Source of the DNA: Craterostigma plantagineum
Lineage: Eukaryota; Streptophyta; Magnoliopsida; Lamiales; Linderniaceae
Length of the DNA: 64,000 bases
Assembly: GCA_027422505.1 (NCBI GenBank)
Contig: JAPQWV010000006.1
Coordinates: 10,530,501-10,594,500, forward strand
Direction of reading: 5' to 3'
The notes beneath the pieces were generated by a model. The model searched no databases, was not told where the DNA came from, and saw only the letters and a list, made by a program, of their open reading frames with translations. The translations under genes and the position numbers were made by a program. Within the stretch, counting starts at the first letter, position 1; each line of letters begins with the position of its first letter. Positions 47,808 through 58,630 of the stretch are shown one piece after another.

Positions 47808-48385
47808 ATGTCAGTCTTTAATGTACATTTCGGCAATATGATCATCGTAACAACAGTGACCAGCGACTCAACCACTGTAACGGAATGGCTTTAGCAAGTT
47901 GATGTTTCCGTCCCAACACTGGTTGGCCTCGACATAGAGTGCAGACCGGTTTGGACTCGCGACATAGTCAACAAATCAGCAACTCTGCAATTGTGCATCG
48001 ACCGTAAATGCATCATCATTCAGCTAGCTCACCTCGACGAAGTCAGTGAATCACTCTAGAATTTCATGTTAAACCCAAATGTCACCTTCGTCGGCGTTGC
48101 AATAGCGGAGGATATGGCAAACTAATCCGCGACAACACGTTCTTTAACAACGAGAATGTTGTCGACGTGGCATCTGTTGCAAAGGCACGTTGGCCCCCAG
48201 GGTATTTCCGAGGACCGGGATTGAAAGAACTAGCTTGGGTGGTTTGTGGGATGGTGATGAGTAAGCCCAAAAAGGTGACTTTGAGCAATTGGGAGAACAG
48301 AGCTCTTAGCTACGATCAGATAGAGTATGCATATATCGGTGCTTTTGTTTCATACAAGATCGGCTACCATCTTCTCAAAGAGTAG
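47808..48385 (+). pseudogene. WRN-type 3'-5' exonuclease (DEDDy) pseudogene
   Basis: Intronless, about 190 codons from ATG 47808. It reads VPTLVGLDIECRPVWTRD (first acidic pair D-x-E of the DEDD active site), SATLQLCIDRKCIIIQLAH, NPNVTFVGVAIAEDMA (third acidic residue), GLKELAWVV and SNWENRALSYDQIEYAY, the order of plant Werner-syndrome-like exonuclease domains. In-frame TAGs lie at about 47892 and 48057 and one base is missing near 48123. The final catalytic Asp reads Gly (EYAYIGAF, where active members have Y-x3-D). The product would be inactive. It lies next to the ACGACTG spacer and is probably a captured or relict host gene copy. Confidence 0.75.
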
Positions 48386-49047
48386 TGAATAAAAACCAAT
48401 CAGTCTAACGCCTTCACTGTTACTGTTTTGCAAACTAGCGTTTCTAGAGTTTACGTAAACAATTTCTATTTACATTTTTTCAGCCTTACGCAGTCGTATA
48501 AACATAAAGTAGCATTCTTACGCTGTCTAACAAAAATTCACATCCATAAATTCTTATAATGATTTACAATAAAATTCACATTTTCCAGAGATTTACTACA
48601 CGACTGAAATCTCCAATAATTACAACATTTTACTTCACAGTGCTGATAAAGATTTAAAAGAAATTTCACATTTTCCAAAATACACTGCTGACAACTACAG
48701 TAGTTATATATAACATCGTAGCTTACACGACTGAAAACTACATGACTGAATAATAGATGACTGAAAATGACACGACTGAAAAAATAAATGAATGAAAATT
48801 AGACAACTTAATTTTCCAATCATCATTACAGACTATATTAATTTCTGAAATTGGTAATATTAAACTACCAACCATCATAAATCTCATAAAGTTAATCTTC
48901 CAACAGATAGCCGATAAATACTCTTACATTTAAATCAATAGGAACATAAATAGTATATAACATAAATTGAATTAGATTCAGTTAATATTTGTTGCGTGAT
49001 TCAACAATATCTAATCAATATCGGATTGATATATATTCTAAAGCTAA
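48386..49047. other. AT-rich non-coding stretch with ACGACTG motifs
   Basis: Contains CAGTCGT at about 48494 and several CACGACTG or close variants between 48598 and 48780, plus the partner of the 28150-28540 repeat. No gene is seen. Confidence 0.55.
48605..48990 (+). repeat. direct repeat, copy 2 of 2 (partner 28150-28540)
   Basis: Same order of blocks as the partner, with more CACGACTGAAAA units (near 48734, 48750 and 48775) than the left copy. Confidence 0.75.
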
Positions 49048-51480
49048 ATGGACTTATTTACTTATTGGATCATAAGGGAAACAAACCTAATATTAATTCA
49101 TAATATTCGGCCCAAGAAACTAAATAACATGATCGTTGATAACATTGCTAATCCTCCAATTCCTACCTCTAGGCGTCTCAAAGAGCCTAGGGAATATACA
49201 GAGCAGGAAAGAGTAAGAGCAAAGGCTGACCTGATAACCAAGAACACTCTAATGCAGGGCATCCCAAACGACATCTATCGACAGATCGACAGTATTCCAA
49301 CATCTAAGGGAATGTAGAATGAGCTGCATAAGATGATGCAAAGAACAGAAGTAGGCATAAAAGCCAAGAAGGCAGATATTCCCACGGCTTACGACTCCTT
49401 CAAAGCCAAACAGGAGGAGAATATTTATGATCTCTATCGGAGATTGCTGAATGAGATGGGGAAAATAGAAATCACAAAGACAAATATGGAAACAATCATA
49501 CGATTTCTATCCTCTCTGCCCTCGTAATGGAAAACGATGTCCACTCAAATAAGACAAAACAAAGGCCTTGAGGAATTAGATATCCGCGCTATGTTTGACA
49601 ATCTTGCACAACACGAGGAAGATATTAGCGAGATCCAGAAGGAGCAGAATGGCAAACAAATTAAAGACAGAGTTGCCCTAGACTCAGAGAAGCGAAGCTC
49701 AAAGTTGAACAGAGAAGATCATTAGGCCTTCGACCCCTTCAGGGTCAGAAGACGAATCAGACTCTGATGTTGAGCCAAATATCAAAACACTAGGAAAACA
49801 GTGTGGTCTAACTGGAAAAATGATGAGCAAGCAATACTTCAAGAAGAAGTCCTCATCATCAGCCAACCGACTTCAGATCTCAAGCTCAAAGAACAAGGAA
49901 AGTGCACCTGAGACTTCCGAGATCAAGAACACCAAAGAGCCGACCAAGTGCTTTAACCGCGGCAAACTAGGTCACTATGCTAGAGAATGCACTCTCCCAA
50001 GGAAGAGAGATGCAAACTACTACTCCAAGAAGCTTCAACTCACAATGTCTAATGGCAGAACAAGACCACTGGATCGAAGACACGTCAAGCTCTGAAGAGG
50101 ATAATCTAGCCCTCATGGCCCGCCTAGACTAAAACTCAGACTCCGAAATCTCAAATCAAATGGACGATGACCAAGCATCAGAACCGTCTCAGGAGGTAAT
50201 TTCTTCTTCCACATTATTGACCATGTTAGAATCGTATCAAGTATCAACAAGCACACACTAACATGAAACGTGAGCAGAAAAGCATAAAGAAAGTAGAGAA
50301 AAATCTATCTAGGTCTCAGGAGAAAATCACTGGTCTCGAATCAGAACTTAGGAGCTCTAGTTCAAAAATTGAAGAACTTACTAAGAGCTTACAATTTAGT
50401 GAGACTACAAAGCCTCAGATAGAGCAGCATAACGTAAAAATTAAGGACCTAGAAGACATACTAGAAAATAATTATAATGGTTTGGTTAGAAATCTCAATG
50501 AGAAAGCTGGCCTCAATTGTACGTTAACAGAAGCGACAACATATGTCAGAAACCTAGAAGCCCAACTAGATCAATCTAATGCTAAGGTGTGTGAACTTAC
50601 AAAAGAACTAGACGCCTGTAAAGCTGCCAAATTAATGGTGGAAAATAATTTTACTATATTAGGAGAAGAGCGTAAGAAACTATACGCTAAAGTTAAGAAA
50701 TTAGAAGATCTTCTTGTAAAAAGGGATCAAACTGATCAGACTATATTTGAACCAGCCCAAGGACTTAGAATTTTATGATTATAAGTTTGGTTTAGGCTTT
50801 GAGAATCCACGTTGTTGACGAAAGTTGACTGCAAACAACTTTACGATGTCAAGTACATTGGTTTAGGACTAACAAATCTTATGGCTTTTACCAACGCAAA
50901 AGAAATAGATGCTGTAGAAGAAGCCAGGAGAAATGCCAAGACTAGGGCTGAAATTCCCTTTTCTTACACCGAATTGAATCAAAGTGACAAAACTAGGGAA
51001 CTTCCCAATGGCTGGAGCTTTGAGTCAATTATCTTCCCGAAGATCGTTCTAAATCGGAGGAAGTGAAAATCAACATTCTGAAAATTCTCTCTATATACCC
51101 CCTATTGTTAGGAAATGGAAGACTTAAGAGCCTCACTAGAAAAGGAACGAGAGAATTTTGAAACTGAAAAGAAAATGCTCCAAAAGAGATGGAAAATCTC
51201 AAAGCTTCCTCCGTATCCCAGACCCTTTCTCACGCATCTCCCTCCAAAGGAAACATTGTTTTAAAAAGCGTGAAGAAAGAAAAATCGCCTTCTAAAGATC
51301 AGACGTCTATCAACAAAAGTGTGAAAAATATTAACTCTAACTTTGTTTCTACTACATCAACAGGGAGCGTAATACCAAAGCTAGAGAAATCGAAGGCGAG
51401 AGTGTCTAAACTAGAAATTAATGAAGGAGCCTCTAGATGTTAAAGTTACAAATGTATCTAATCCTTCTGTAATAAGAAAA
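49048..51480 (+). pseudogene. Gag of truncated copia remnant
   Basis: UBN2-type core starting near TPTSRRLKEPREYTEQERVR-like text, with NTLMQGIPNDIYRQIDSIPT, ELHKMMQRTEVG, YDLYRRLLNEMGKIEI and FLSSLPS. Two TAG/TAA codons sit where Trp is expected (49316 and 49525). The zinc knuckle reads CFNRGKLGHYAREC, with Arg in place of the second Cys. The coiled-coil region (50263-50778: ITGLESELRSSSSKIEELTK) resembles 18459-18790. The YTELNQSDKTRELPNG segment (about 50964-51011) resembles YDYTELNNRDKTKVSS in the minus-strand element. Many stops and frameshifts. Confidence 0.8.
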
Positions 51481-52029
51481 GACACAAAATAAAAGGGCCG
51501 TTTCTTCACTTCAAATAATCGCTTCCACATGCTCTCTTCATCCGACTACGTTTAGAAGCACTAACGTTTAAATAGGCCCTTCTTCTACAATACAAGTTAA
51601 TCATTCTAAAACAAATGCATCTAGAAGACCCGTAGGAAACAAGATCCAACCATTAAGAAAGCATATGGTGCTATTCATGGTTGTTCTCACTTAAGGTATC
51701 CTGTCAATATTGAGTCCCCCCAAACACCTTGGGAGACTATCCCATGAAAATATCTTTTCCTCGATCAAACCTACCAAAGCGTTTGTCCGTGCTAAAATTA
51801 ATCTTCCCTACCAGGTTCAACCTTAACGGGTTCCTAAATCCCCGCCTAAAAGGACGAAGCCCGAAAAGACCAAGTCTTCTACGAAGAGCAAACCCAACTC
51901 AACTTCTTCGAGATTGACTTGGGTTGTTAAAGCTCCTACTAGCATTAATTTAGGAATCATATCTGAACCAACGTCTAAATCTACTAATCTGAGAGGACCC
52001 ATTTACGAGTGGGTAGCTAAAGCTCTCTC

Positions 52030-53498
52030 AATTGATTTTGCAGATGTATCATGTGTGGTACCTTGACTCTGGTTGCTCCACACACATAATGGGAAATCAA
52101 GAGCTGCTGAGCAACTACCAAGACTGACCAAATGACAAAGTCAGATTTGGGAACAACGACTCTGCTTTGATTCTCGGCTTCCGAGATATAACTCTGGAAA
52201 ATCTATACAATAAAGGATGTCTCCTACGTCGAAGGTCTCCGCCATAACTTGTTCAGCATAGGCCAGTTCTGTGATAAAGGATTCCAGGTGGTCTTCCATG
52301 CTGACCGGTGCAGAATATTGGACTGTCAGGACAAAGAACTCCTCCAAGGACTTCGGAATCTAATCTTTACACGATAAACCTGGCGTCATGGCATCAACTT
52401 CGACTGTTATTTGCCTCTTCTCTCAGACTGTACTTAAAAGGAACAGCTTATGGCATCAACCGTTGTCTCATCTCAATATCAGAGCTCTTCAACGTCTCTC
52501 AATGAAGAAGTTGGTTCATGGTCTACCAACCATAACACTACAAAAAGAGCATCAGTGTTCGGCATGTCAACTAGGAAAAATTAAGTGAGTGTCTCATCAT
52601 GTTAAACTAGTTGCCTCTACTTCACGTCCTCCGGAATTACTACGCATGGACCTCTGTGGACCGATGCAGACACAGAGTATCAACGGACACAAGTATCTGC
52701 TAGTTATTGTCGACGACTTTTCTCGCTACACATGGACCAAGTTCCTCCGAACTAAAGTGAGATTGGGGACTTGATCGTCAATTTCATGAAATCTACTCAG
52801 AACTTGCTGCAGCAGACTATCCAAGTCATCCGAACGGACGACACTGAGTTTAAGAACAAATATCTCAGCGTTCTATCAGAAACTTGGGATTAGTCAGCAA
52901 TTCTCAGCCACCAAGACTCCTCAACAGAATGGAGTCGTTGAAAGAAAAAACAGTACCATAGTGGAAGTCGCATGTACGATGCTCATTCACTCCGGTCTCC
53001 CACACTTCCTTTGGGCTGAAGCAGTAAATACTGGTTGTTTTACTCAGAACAGGACGGTAGTTCACAAGAACTTTGACAAGACTCCGTACGAGATCATTAA
53101 CAAGTGAGTACCCAACATTTCCTTCTTCACGGTCTTCGGGTGCAAGTGCTTTGTGGGGAACAATAGAGAACAACGTGCCAAGTTCCACCCTAAAGCATTA
53201 GAAGCCACTTTCGTAGTGTATTCTTCAACTTCGAAAGCGTAAAGTATGCATCAAGTCCACCCGAACAATGAAATAAAGCTACAATATCACTTTCCACGAA
53301 GTGGCAGAGATGGCTTCTGGTCACATCAGTCCAGGACCCGAGCCCAACCCGATGGCTCCTGCACAGATCAGTTCAGGACCCGTACCTTACCAGATGGCAT
53401 CTGAATACGACATTTCAGAACCCGTATTCACCAGTGTGTTGTCACAAAATCAACAGAAGATTGCAAAACTACGGATTCAACGTCAGAAGAAGCAATGA
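52030..53498 (+). pseudogene. Protease-integrase of truncated copia remnant
   Basis: Protease MYHVWYLDSGCSTHIMGN (about 52041-52094), a pre-integrase Cys pair CSACQLGKIK (about 52557-52586), integrase with LLRMDLCGPMQ, YLLVIVDDFSRYTWTKF, an RTDDTEFKNK variant of RTDNGTEFKNK (N-G changed) and QNGVVERKN (about 52920-52955). The C-terminal part reaches ISPGPEPNPMAPAQ (53320-53360), similar to the minus-strand element. RT and RNase H are absent. Confidence 0.82.
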
Positions 53499-53519
53499 GA
53501 TTTGCTATGAAAGACTTGG

Positions 53520-53815
53520 TGTTAGTCCCGAATGCACCAAACAAGGAATCAAAGAGGCTTTAATGGAATGAAAAAGGGAGTATTCTCACCTTTGAGTGTG
53601 TGTAGTGTGTGAAAAATTTGGATAAGCCTTTGATCTTTGATTACTTTCAAAAGTGAGTTGGTAACACCTTATATACCACATTAACCCTAGGTATATTAAG
53701 GCCCAATCACTAAATATTAATTAATTACAATCTTGTCTAAAGCCCAAGCTAAAGATAATTACAAAATTAATCCCAAGACTTAAACTTTTGACACAATCAA
53801 TTAAATATCCTAACA
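53520..53815 (-). repeat. 3' LTR of minus-strand copia element
   Basis: 296 bp, TGTTAGGATA...GGGACTAACA on the minus strand, with a TGTTAG/CTAACA terminal inverted repeat. A TATATAAG box (53669-53676) could be its promoter. Placed from the polypurine tract and the end of similarity to the truncated host element. Confidence 0.8.
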
Positions 53816-53827
53816 ATCTCCCCCTTT
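53816..53827 (-). other. polypurine tract
   Basis: AAAGGGGGAGAT on the minus strand, immediately before the LTR. Confidence 0.85.
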
Positions 53828-53873
53828 GTGTCAATTGTTGGGAGTCTTGAATCTTGAGCGTTGCGGTGGTGGA

Positions 53874-54932
53874 TTAGCGTGTGAGTGTGTCGCGAAGCCC
53901 TAGCTTGAACTCGAAGGCGCGGAGGTTCCTTCGAAGTACCAATCGATTTGCTATAGCGTCAATGAGCTTCGCGAACTTGGATCGGCAGAGAGGATCTTCT
54001 TCTGAAAGTATGCGGCAGATCTTCATTAGTTTGTCTTGGATGATGGTGAGCGTTCCATCCGAGAATTTTGCCACTTCAGAGCAGCGCAGCATCCTCATCT
54101 TTCCCTTATAGTTCGAGTAGGCGACCGCCGGATCATCTCCGTCGATCACATCGCCCTCTCGGTAGTCGTCCGCGTTCTTGAAAGATGGGCGAGTCAGATT
54201 CACCTTCTTCAGGTTGTGCTCCGCCGCCATCTGCAGATCGTGGGTGGCGAAGAATCTGACCTGTCGGAGCATGTGGCGTTTGATAGCCACATATCCCATT
54301 GTGACCGGTTCAGCACGTATGAGATGTCCAGAACTTCTGAGGACGAGTCTGAACTGCTTCATGGATTCCAGCATGCTGTACAGGTCGCCCAGGCGCAGAA
54401 ACTTGAAGTCCGCCTCACTGACTTCACAGTAGCTCTCATCCTGCCTCATTACCGTGAATACTGGGTAATGGACAGGTCCTTTGGACTCTTGGCGGAGGTC
54501 AGTGACTTTGCAGATGGGGGTCCGACTCATTTCCTGAGCGATGTTTTCCTCATCGGATAGCGTCCTATTTGTGCATTTGTGGCACAGAAGGCTCCATCGA
54601 TAGAGTTGCTTCTTTCTCTCGCTCCAACTTTGGATGTTCATCAGCTCATACTCGTCGAAGGTGGTGATGATCTGCTCCTTGCGTCGCCAGATCCTCTTCC
54701 TGATCTCTTCTTGAAACGGTGCGGTGATCTTTTTGTTTTCCCACGGTGCTTCCGGTATATCCACCGTGGGTACATCCGTTTGAGCAGCAGGGGCCTCTGT
54801 TTGCTGCGCTTGGAATTGCAGGATGTCCTCAAGCTCGGCCGGTTCAGCGTCGTACTCCTCTCCGTCCTCGTTGTCTGCTGTGTTGATCAGCGTTAGTGAG
54901 GCTTCCATCAGCAGACGTCGAGCGTTTTCCAC
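53874..54932 (-). CDS. env-like protein, C-terminal reading frame
   Basis: 352 codons, acidic at the start (NTADNEDGEEYDAEPAELED), then a Trp/Arg-rich middle (KRIWRRKEQII, WSLLCHKCTNRTLSDEE) and helical repeats (FLRLGDLYSMLESMKQF, MLRQVRFFATHDLQM, RRNLRAFEFKLGLR). The second half is homologous to the frame at 1-525. No signal peptide or membrane span is evident. It lies in the same phase as the upstream frame ending at 54942, separated by one TGA and a few codons, so the two probably formed one long protein. Proteins of this type are usually annotated only as plant transposon or env-like proteins. Confidence 0.75.
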   Translation of the reverse strand: MENARRLLMEASLTLINTADNEDGEEYDAEPAELEDILQFQAQQTEAPAAQTDVPTVDIPEAPWENKKITAPFQEEIRKRIWRRKEQIITTFDEYELMNIQSWSERKKQLYRWSLLCHKCTNRTLSDEENIAQEMSRTPICKVTDLRQESKGPVHYPVFTVMRQDESYCEVSEADFKFLRLGDLYSMLESMKQFRLVLRSSGHLIRAEPVTMGYVAIKRHMLRQVRFFATHDLQMAAEHNLKKVNLTRPSFKNADDYREGDVIDGDDPAVAYSNYKGKMRMLRCSEVAKFSDGTLTIIQDKLMKICRILSEEDPLCRSKFAKLIDAIANRLVLRRNLRAFEFKLGLRDTLTR

Positions 54933-54959
54933 CAGCTTCCATCAGCAGACGTCGAGCGT
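54901..54959 (-). repeat. 25-bp direct repeat, 34-bp offset, at the env-like frame break
   Basis: The 25 bases at 54901-54925 recur exactly at 54935-54959 with a 9-bp spacer. The stop separating the two env-like frames (54944-54942) lies in the second copy as read on the + strand. Confidence 0.85.
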
Positions 54960-57586
54960 GTACAGCCATTCATCGTTGAAGATGTAGGCTTCGATCTCGT
55001 TCTGTGCGCAGTAGACGTCCTCGGGAGCTACGTTGGGGTCGGTGTTGAGAGGAGTGTCGCTGTGTGGTGACGAGGGTGTTGCGTCGGAAGAGTTTGTGGA
55101 TTGTGGGGATGGTTGTGGTGGAGATTCTGGTGGTTCAGTTGTGGTGATGGTTTTGGCAAGGATGATTTGGGTGTCGGGTGGTGTAGGTGTGGTGGTGGCC
55201 TCTAACATCGATGTGATAGTTAGAGGTTCGGAGACTGTGGGTGGAGACGGTGTGGGGGTGGTCTCTAACGTCGATGTGACGATTAGAGTTTTGGAGACGG
55301 TAGTGGGTGGTGGTGAGGGTGATTTGGCTAGTGACTCAGGGTTAATAAGGTGGGATTTTTGGCTATTGGGGTGTGAGGTTTCTGTTACGGGCGTTGTTTC
55401 AGGCCCGGAGGAGGAGGACGGCGTCGAGTGAGTGAGTCCTTGGGATTGTTGGCCTAGCTGCCTATTCTCCCCCTCGCGGCGATCTTGATCATCGTCTTGA
55501 TCGTCGCGCCTGATCCCGCTGGACTCGCCCTGAGCGCGGCAAGTCATGGGCTGAGTCATCATTCTCTTCATCTGTCGTTCCTCGTCGTCGAGTTCCGTCA
55601 TCGACTCGAATCTTGCTCGTAGGAGGTAGAAGAGCTCCTTCGCGGAGATGGCAGAGAGAATGGCTTCAGCGTCCACATCTTGAGTCGGTGGTGGCGTCTC
55701 CGGGGCCACACCTTTCCCTTTGTCGGCGGTGGACGCATCGAGACGCGCGTAGACTTTATCGAGAATCGACGTCTCAAGAGTCTTTGCAAACTCTTGAAGA
55801 AGTGTCTCTAGCGCGGTCTCGGTGATGAATTGGGGTATATTTAACAAGTTGGAATCACGAAGAACTCCAACTGACACCGAATCGGAGAATATAGCCGATC
55901 GGCCGCCCGTTTGCACAGGACTGGAAAAGACGGGGTCACTTAGACTTCCCGTTGGCATCATCGATGAGACAGACTCAATTGTATGATGGCCTAGGCTCAC
56001 GGTTGTTGTGATGTTGGCCGTGCTAGGTCTTCCGCTCTCAGTCACAGAGACATCACCGAGCGTTCTGACAGAGCCACGAAGACTCTGTGGTGCGGTGGAA
56101 GGTGTATGTGTCCTAGAAACGTATGAAACTGTGGGGAGTGAGGGCACTAGACTCGAGGTGCTTGAAGAGGATGCAGTCTGAGGCGAGGGACTGCTTGTTT
56201 CAACATCGACTATCTCCAAGTGGGATGTCGATGGTATACGTGGCTCCTCGTGGAATAAAATATCTTCCTGTAGAGAGGAAGATAAGTGGGTTGGTGGGGT
56301 AGTTTGCGTGGTTGAGCCAGATGCCACGACTTCTACTCGGGAGGTGAACACATCACCTCCTGTACCTACTGGTTCGGCTCGACTTATCTGTGGCTGAGGA
56401 GGTCGATCGTGCTTTTGTTTCGATCGACGCTCCGTGGGGTGGCTTATGTCATCCTCTCGCGACCGTTTTTTCGGAGCGCGGGTGGAAGAGGATGCGGCGC
56501 GACTCGAGGACTTTTTGGAGGTGGTGGTGGGGTTTTGGCTAGTCCCGGGGTTGGGAGCAGTGGGGTTGATCTGCTCCGTAGGGACAGAAGATAGTGGTCT
56601 GGGGCTTTCTCGGAATGAGGCGGTTGACAGGCGATATTCGCGGACGTGTGGATTTGTCTGGTCGGCGTAGGCGAGAACTTCGTCCGGAATTATCATTGCG
56701 TTTCGATCCTTCGCCGGAGTGTTTTTCTTGGCGAACTTCTCGACTGTGGGGATGGGGAAGTGTTCGGCTGCCGGCCGCATGCGAATGCTGGTGGAGTGCA
56801 TGCGGAAGTGTTTGATGAAGGCTGGGAGCCACCGCATGTAAGGTATGAAGCGGTTAGTGACTCCCTTTGCGACTTCCCGGTCGCGACGTTGGATCATCGC
56901 GACAAGATCCATCCAGATGATGTCCGCGTAGTTGTACTTCCGGTTGTGGGCGATGCCGGTTAGGATGGTGAGGATCTGAAGGTTTCCGCGGTCCTGACCG
57001 GCATGCTTTCCTGACATGCACTTGTTCACCAGCAGGTACAGTGTTCGCCAAGGTTGAGGTAGGTTGCGGGTGGTGACTTCACTGAGGACAAGTGGGCCCT
57101 TCTTCTTCTTGGTATCTGGTTGATAGCCCAGTCGGTCAATGTCTTCAATGAGTTGATCGTGCGTTGGAAGTGGGTCATAGGGTGAGTAGACGGGGAGTTG
57201 AAGCACTTCTTGCACTATTTTGCGATTGAGGACCACCGTTTCTTGATCAATTTGTGCGGATAGGTTTTTGGCAAGATGGAGTGGTCCCGCTATCTGCAGT
57301 GTATGCCAGAATTGTTGAAGGTACACCTGTGCTTTGGCTCGCCATGTGTGAGGGCGTGGCGAAGTGGGTGCCCTTTGAGGATTTCTATGATGACGGGGGC
57401 ATCGCATCGAAAGCTCTGCAGGTCCACCATGAAGTTGTTGGGAATCAGGGCCGCCCATTGACTCAGTGGGAAGATCTGCTCGGGTGGTGGGACATAGAGA
57501 CGTGAGTTGAGTTCGATGCGAGCAATGTCCCGTTGGATTGCAGCCGCCTCAAGTGCTTCAATTGTACTTTGATCTTTTTCCGTCAT
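54942..57586 (-). pseudogene. env-like / plant transposon protein, N-terminal part
   Basis: Starts at ATG 57586 (MTEKDQSTIEALEAAAIQRD, a helical N-terminus), then a frameshift near 57345 moves it into the frame ending at 54942. The conserved globular region contains VLNRKIVQEVLQLPVYSPYD, THDQLIEDIDRLGY, WRTLYLLVNKCMSGK and LTILTGIAHNRKYNYADIIW, matching the putative plant transposon protein domain found 3' of pol in many plant elements. The rest (about 56500 down to 54950) is low-complexity, rich in Ser, Thr and Pro (TPTPSPPTVSEPLTITS-like repeats), as in mucin-like stalks. Function is unknown. Confidence 0.8.
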
Positions 57587-57779
57587 ATCTGTGCTTGACA
57601 GTAATTTTGATATGATTAGTATGGATTAAATTGTGAGAATGTGGACATAAATGAGTCATGGGTGAAATGATGGAAGTGGCCTCAAATTGCAAATGAAACA
57701 TCGACAATGTTTTTAAAGGAGATGAGAAAGTTCGCTAAGTATAACATATAGGGATGTTGAGGAAAATTTAGCATTTTGT

Positions 57780-58630
57780 GTCAAATTTCGCCTGTAATGA
57801 GAAATTTCGCAGATTATCACACAAAGGCATGTCGAGAGAACATTTTCGCAGATATAAAGGAAATTTCGCACTCAGTCTTATTCATGAATTTTGCATATAC
57901 AGGGAAATTTCGCATTCAAAGGAAATTTTCGCATGTAGCATGGAAATTTCGCATTCAGTGTAAAGTTTCGCATGTACTGGGAAATTTTCGCAAGTTATAA
58001 CACAAAGACATGTCGTGAGAAAGTTTCACAGGTTATATGAAAGTTTCGCGGAGGTAAAGAGCTTTGTGGACTACGAAAATTTTTGTTCACTGTAGTTGCG
58101 AAATAGTGAAGATGCGAAAATATGTAATATGAAGTGATGTGTTATTAGAATTTCGCGGGGCTAAACTCACTGTAGCAGGGAAAGTTTTGTCGTGAGGGAA
58201 AAAGATTTCCTCAGATAAACTTTCGCGGTACTTAACATACTGTAGCAGCGAAAAAAAATTTTAACACATGTAAATTCTCGGGCGAAAGTTTCGCAGTTTC
58301 TTAGTCACTGTAGCAGAGAAAATTTTTAACATAAGAAATTTCTCGGAGAAAATAAAGTTTCGCGGGGCTTAACTCACTGTAGCAGGGAAAGTTTTGTCGT
58401 GAGGGAAAAAGATTTTCTCAGATAAACTTTCGCGGCACTTAACATACTGTAGCAGCGGAAAAAAAATTTTAACACATGTCATTTCTCGGAGAAATTTTCG
58501 CGGAACCTCACTCACTGTAGCGCAAGAAATTTCTCGGAGAAAATAAAGTTTCGCGGGGCTTAGCTCACTGTAGCAGCGAAATTTAACGTTTTAAAGCAAT
58601 TTTTTCTGAGAATTTTTTCGCGGTGAAGAA
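57780..58630 (-). repeat. tandem-repeat spacer between pol and env-like gene
   Basis: Mosaic repeats. CGCGGGGCT starts at 58154, 58361 and 58552 (offsets 207 and 191), each followed by a variant of CTCACTGTAGCAG. The short motif CACTGTAGC(A)G recurs many times between 58070 and 58590. The left part (57780-58060) repeats GAAATTTCGCA. Non-coding. Confidence 0.85.

Larger units (their letters stand above)
49048..53519 (+). mobile_element. truncated Sirevirus-like copia remnant
   Basis: Gag begins partway through its core and pol ends soon after integrase, so both ends are missing. It has no LTR, primer site, RT or RNase H. Its right end is cut exactly where the minus-strand element's LTR starts (53520), so that element truncated it. 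Its integrase and Gag are close to those of the minus-strand element. Confidence 0.85.

Noticed and set aside
54036..54560. 174-codon plus-strand frame
   Set aside because: Shadow of the env-like frame on the other strand.
55033..55431. Gly/Val-rich plus-strand frame
   Set aside because: Antisense to the Ser/Thr/Pro-rich env-like region; a composition artefact.
57780..58630. Regularly spaced repeats resembling a CRISPR array
   Set aside because: Units differ in length and sequence and have no unique spacers; eukaryotic retrotransposon context.
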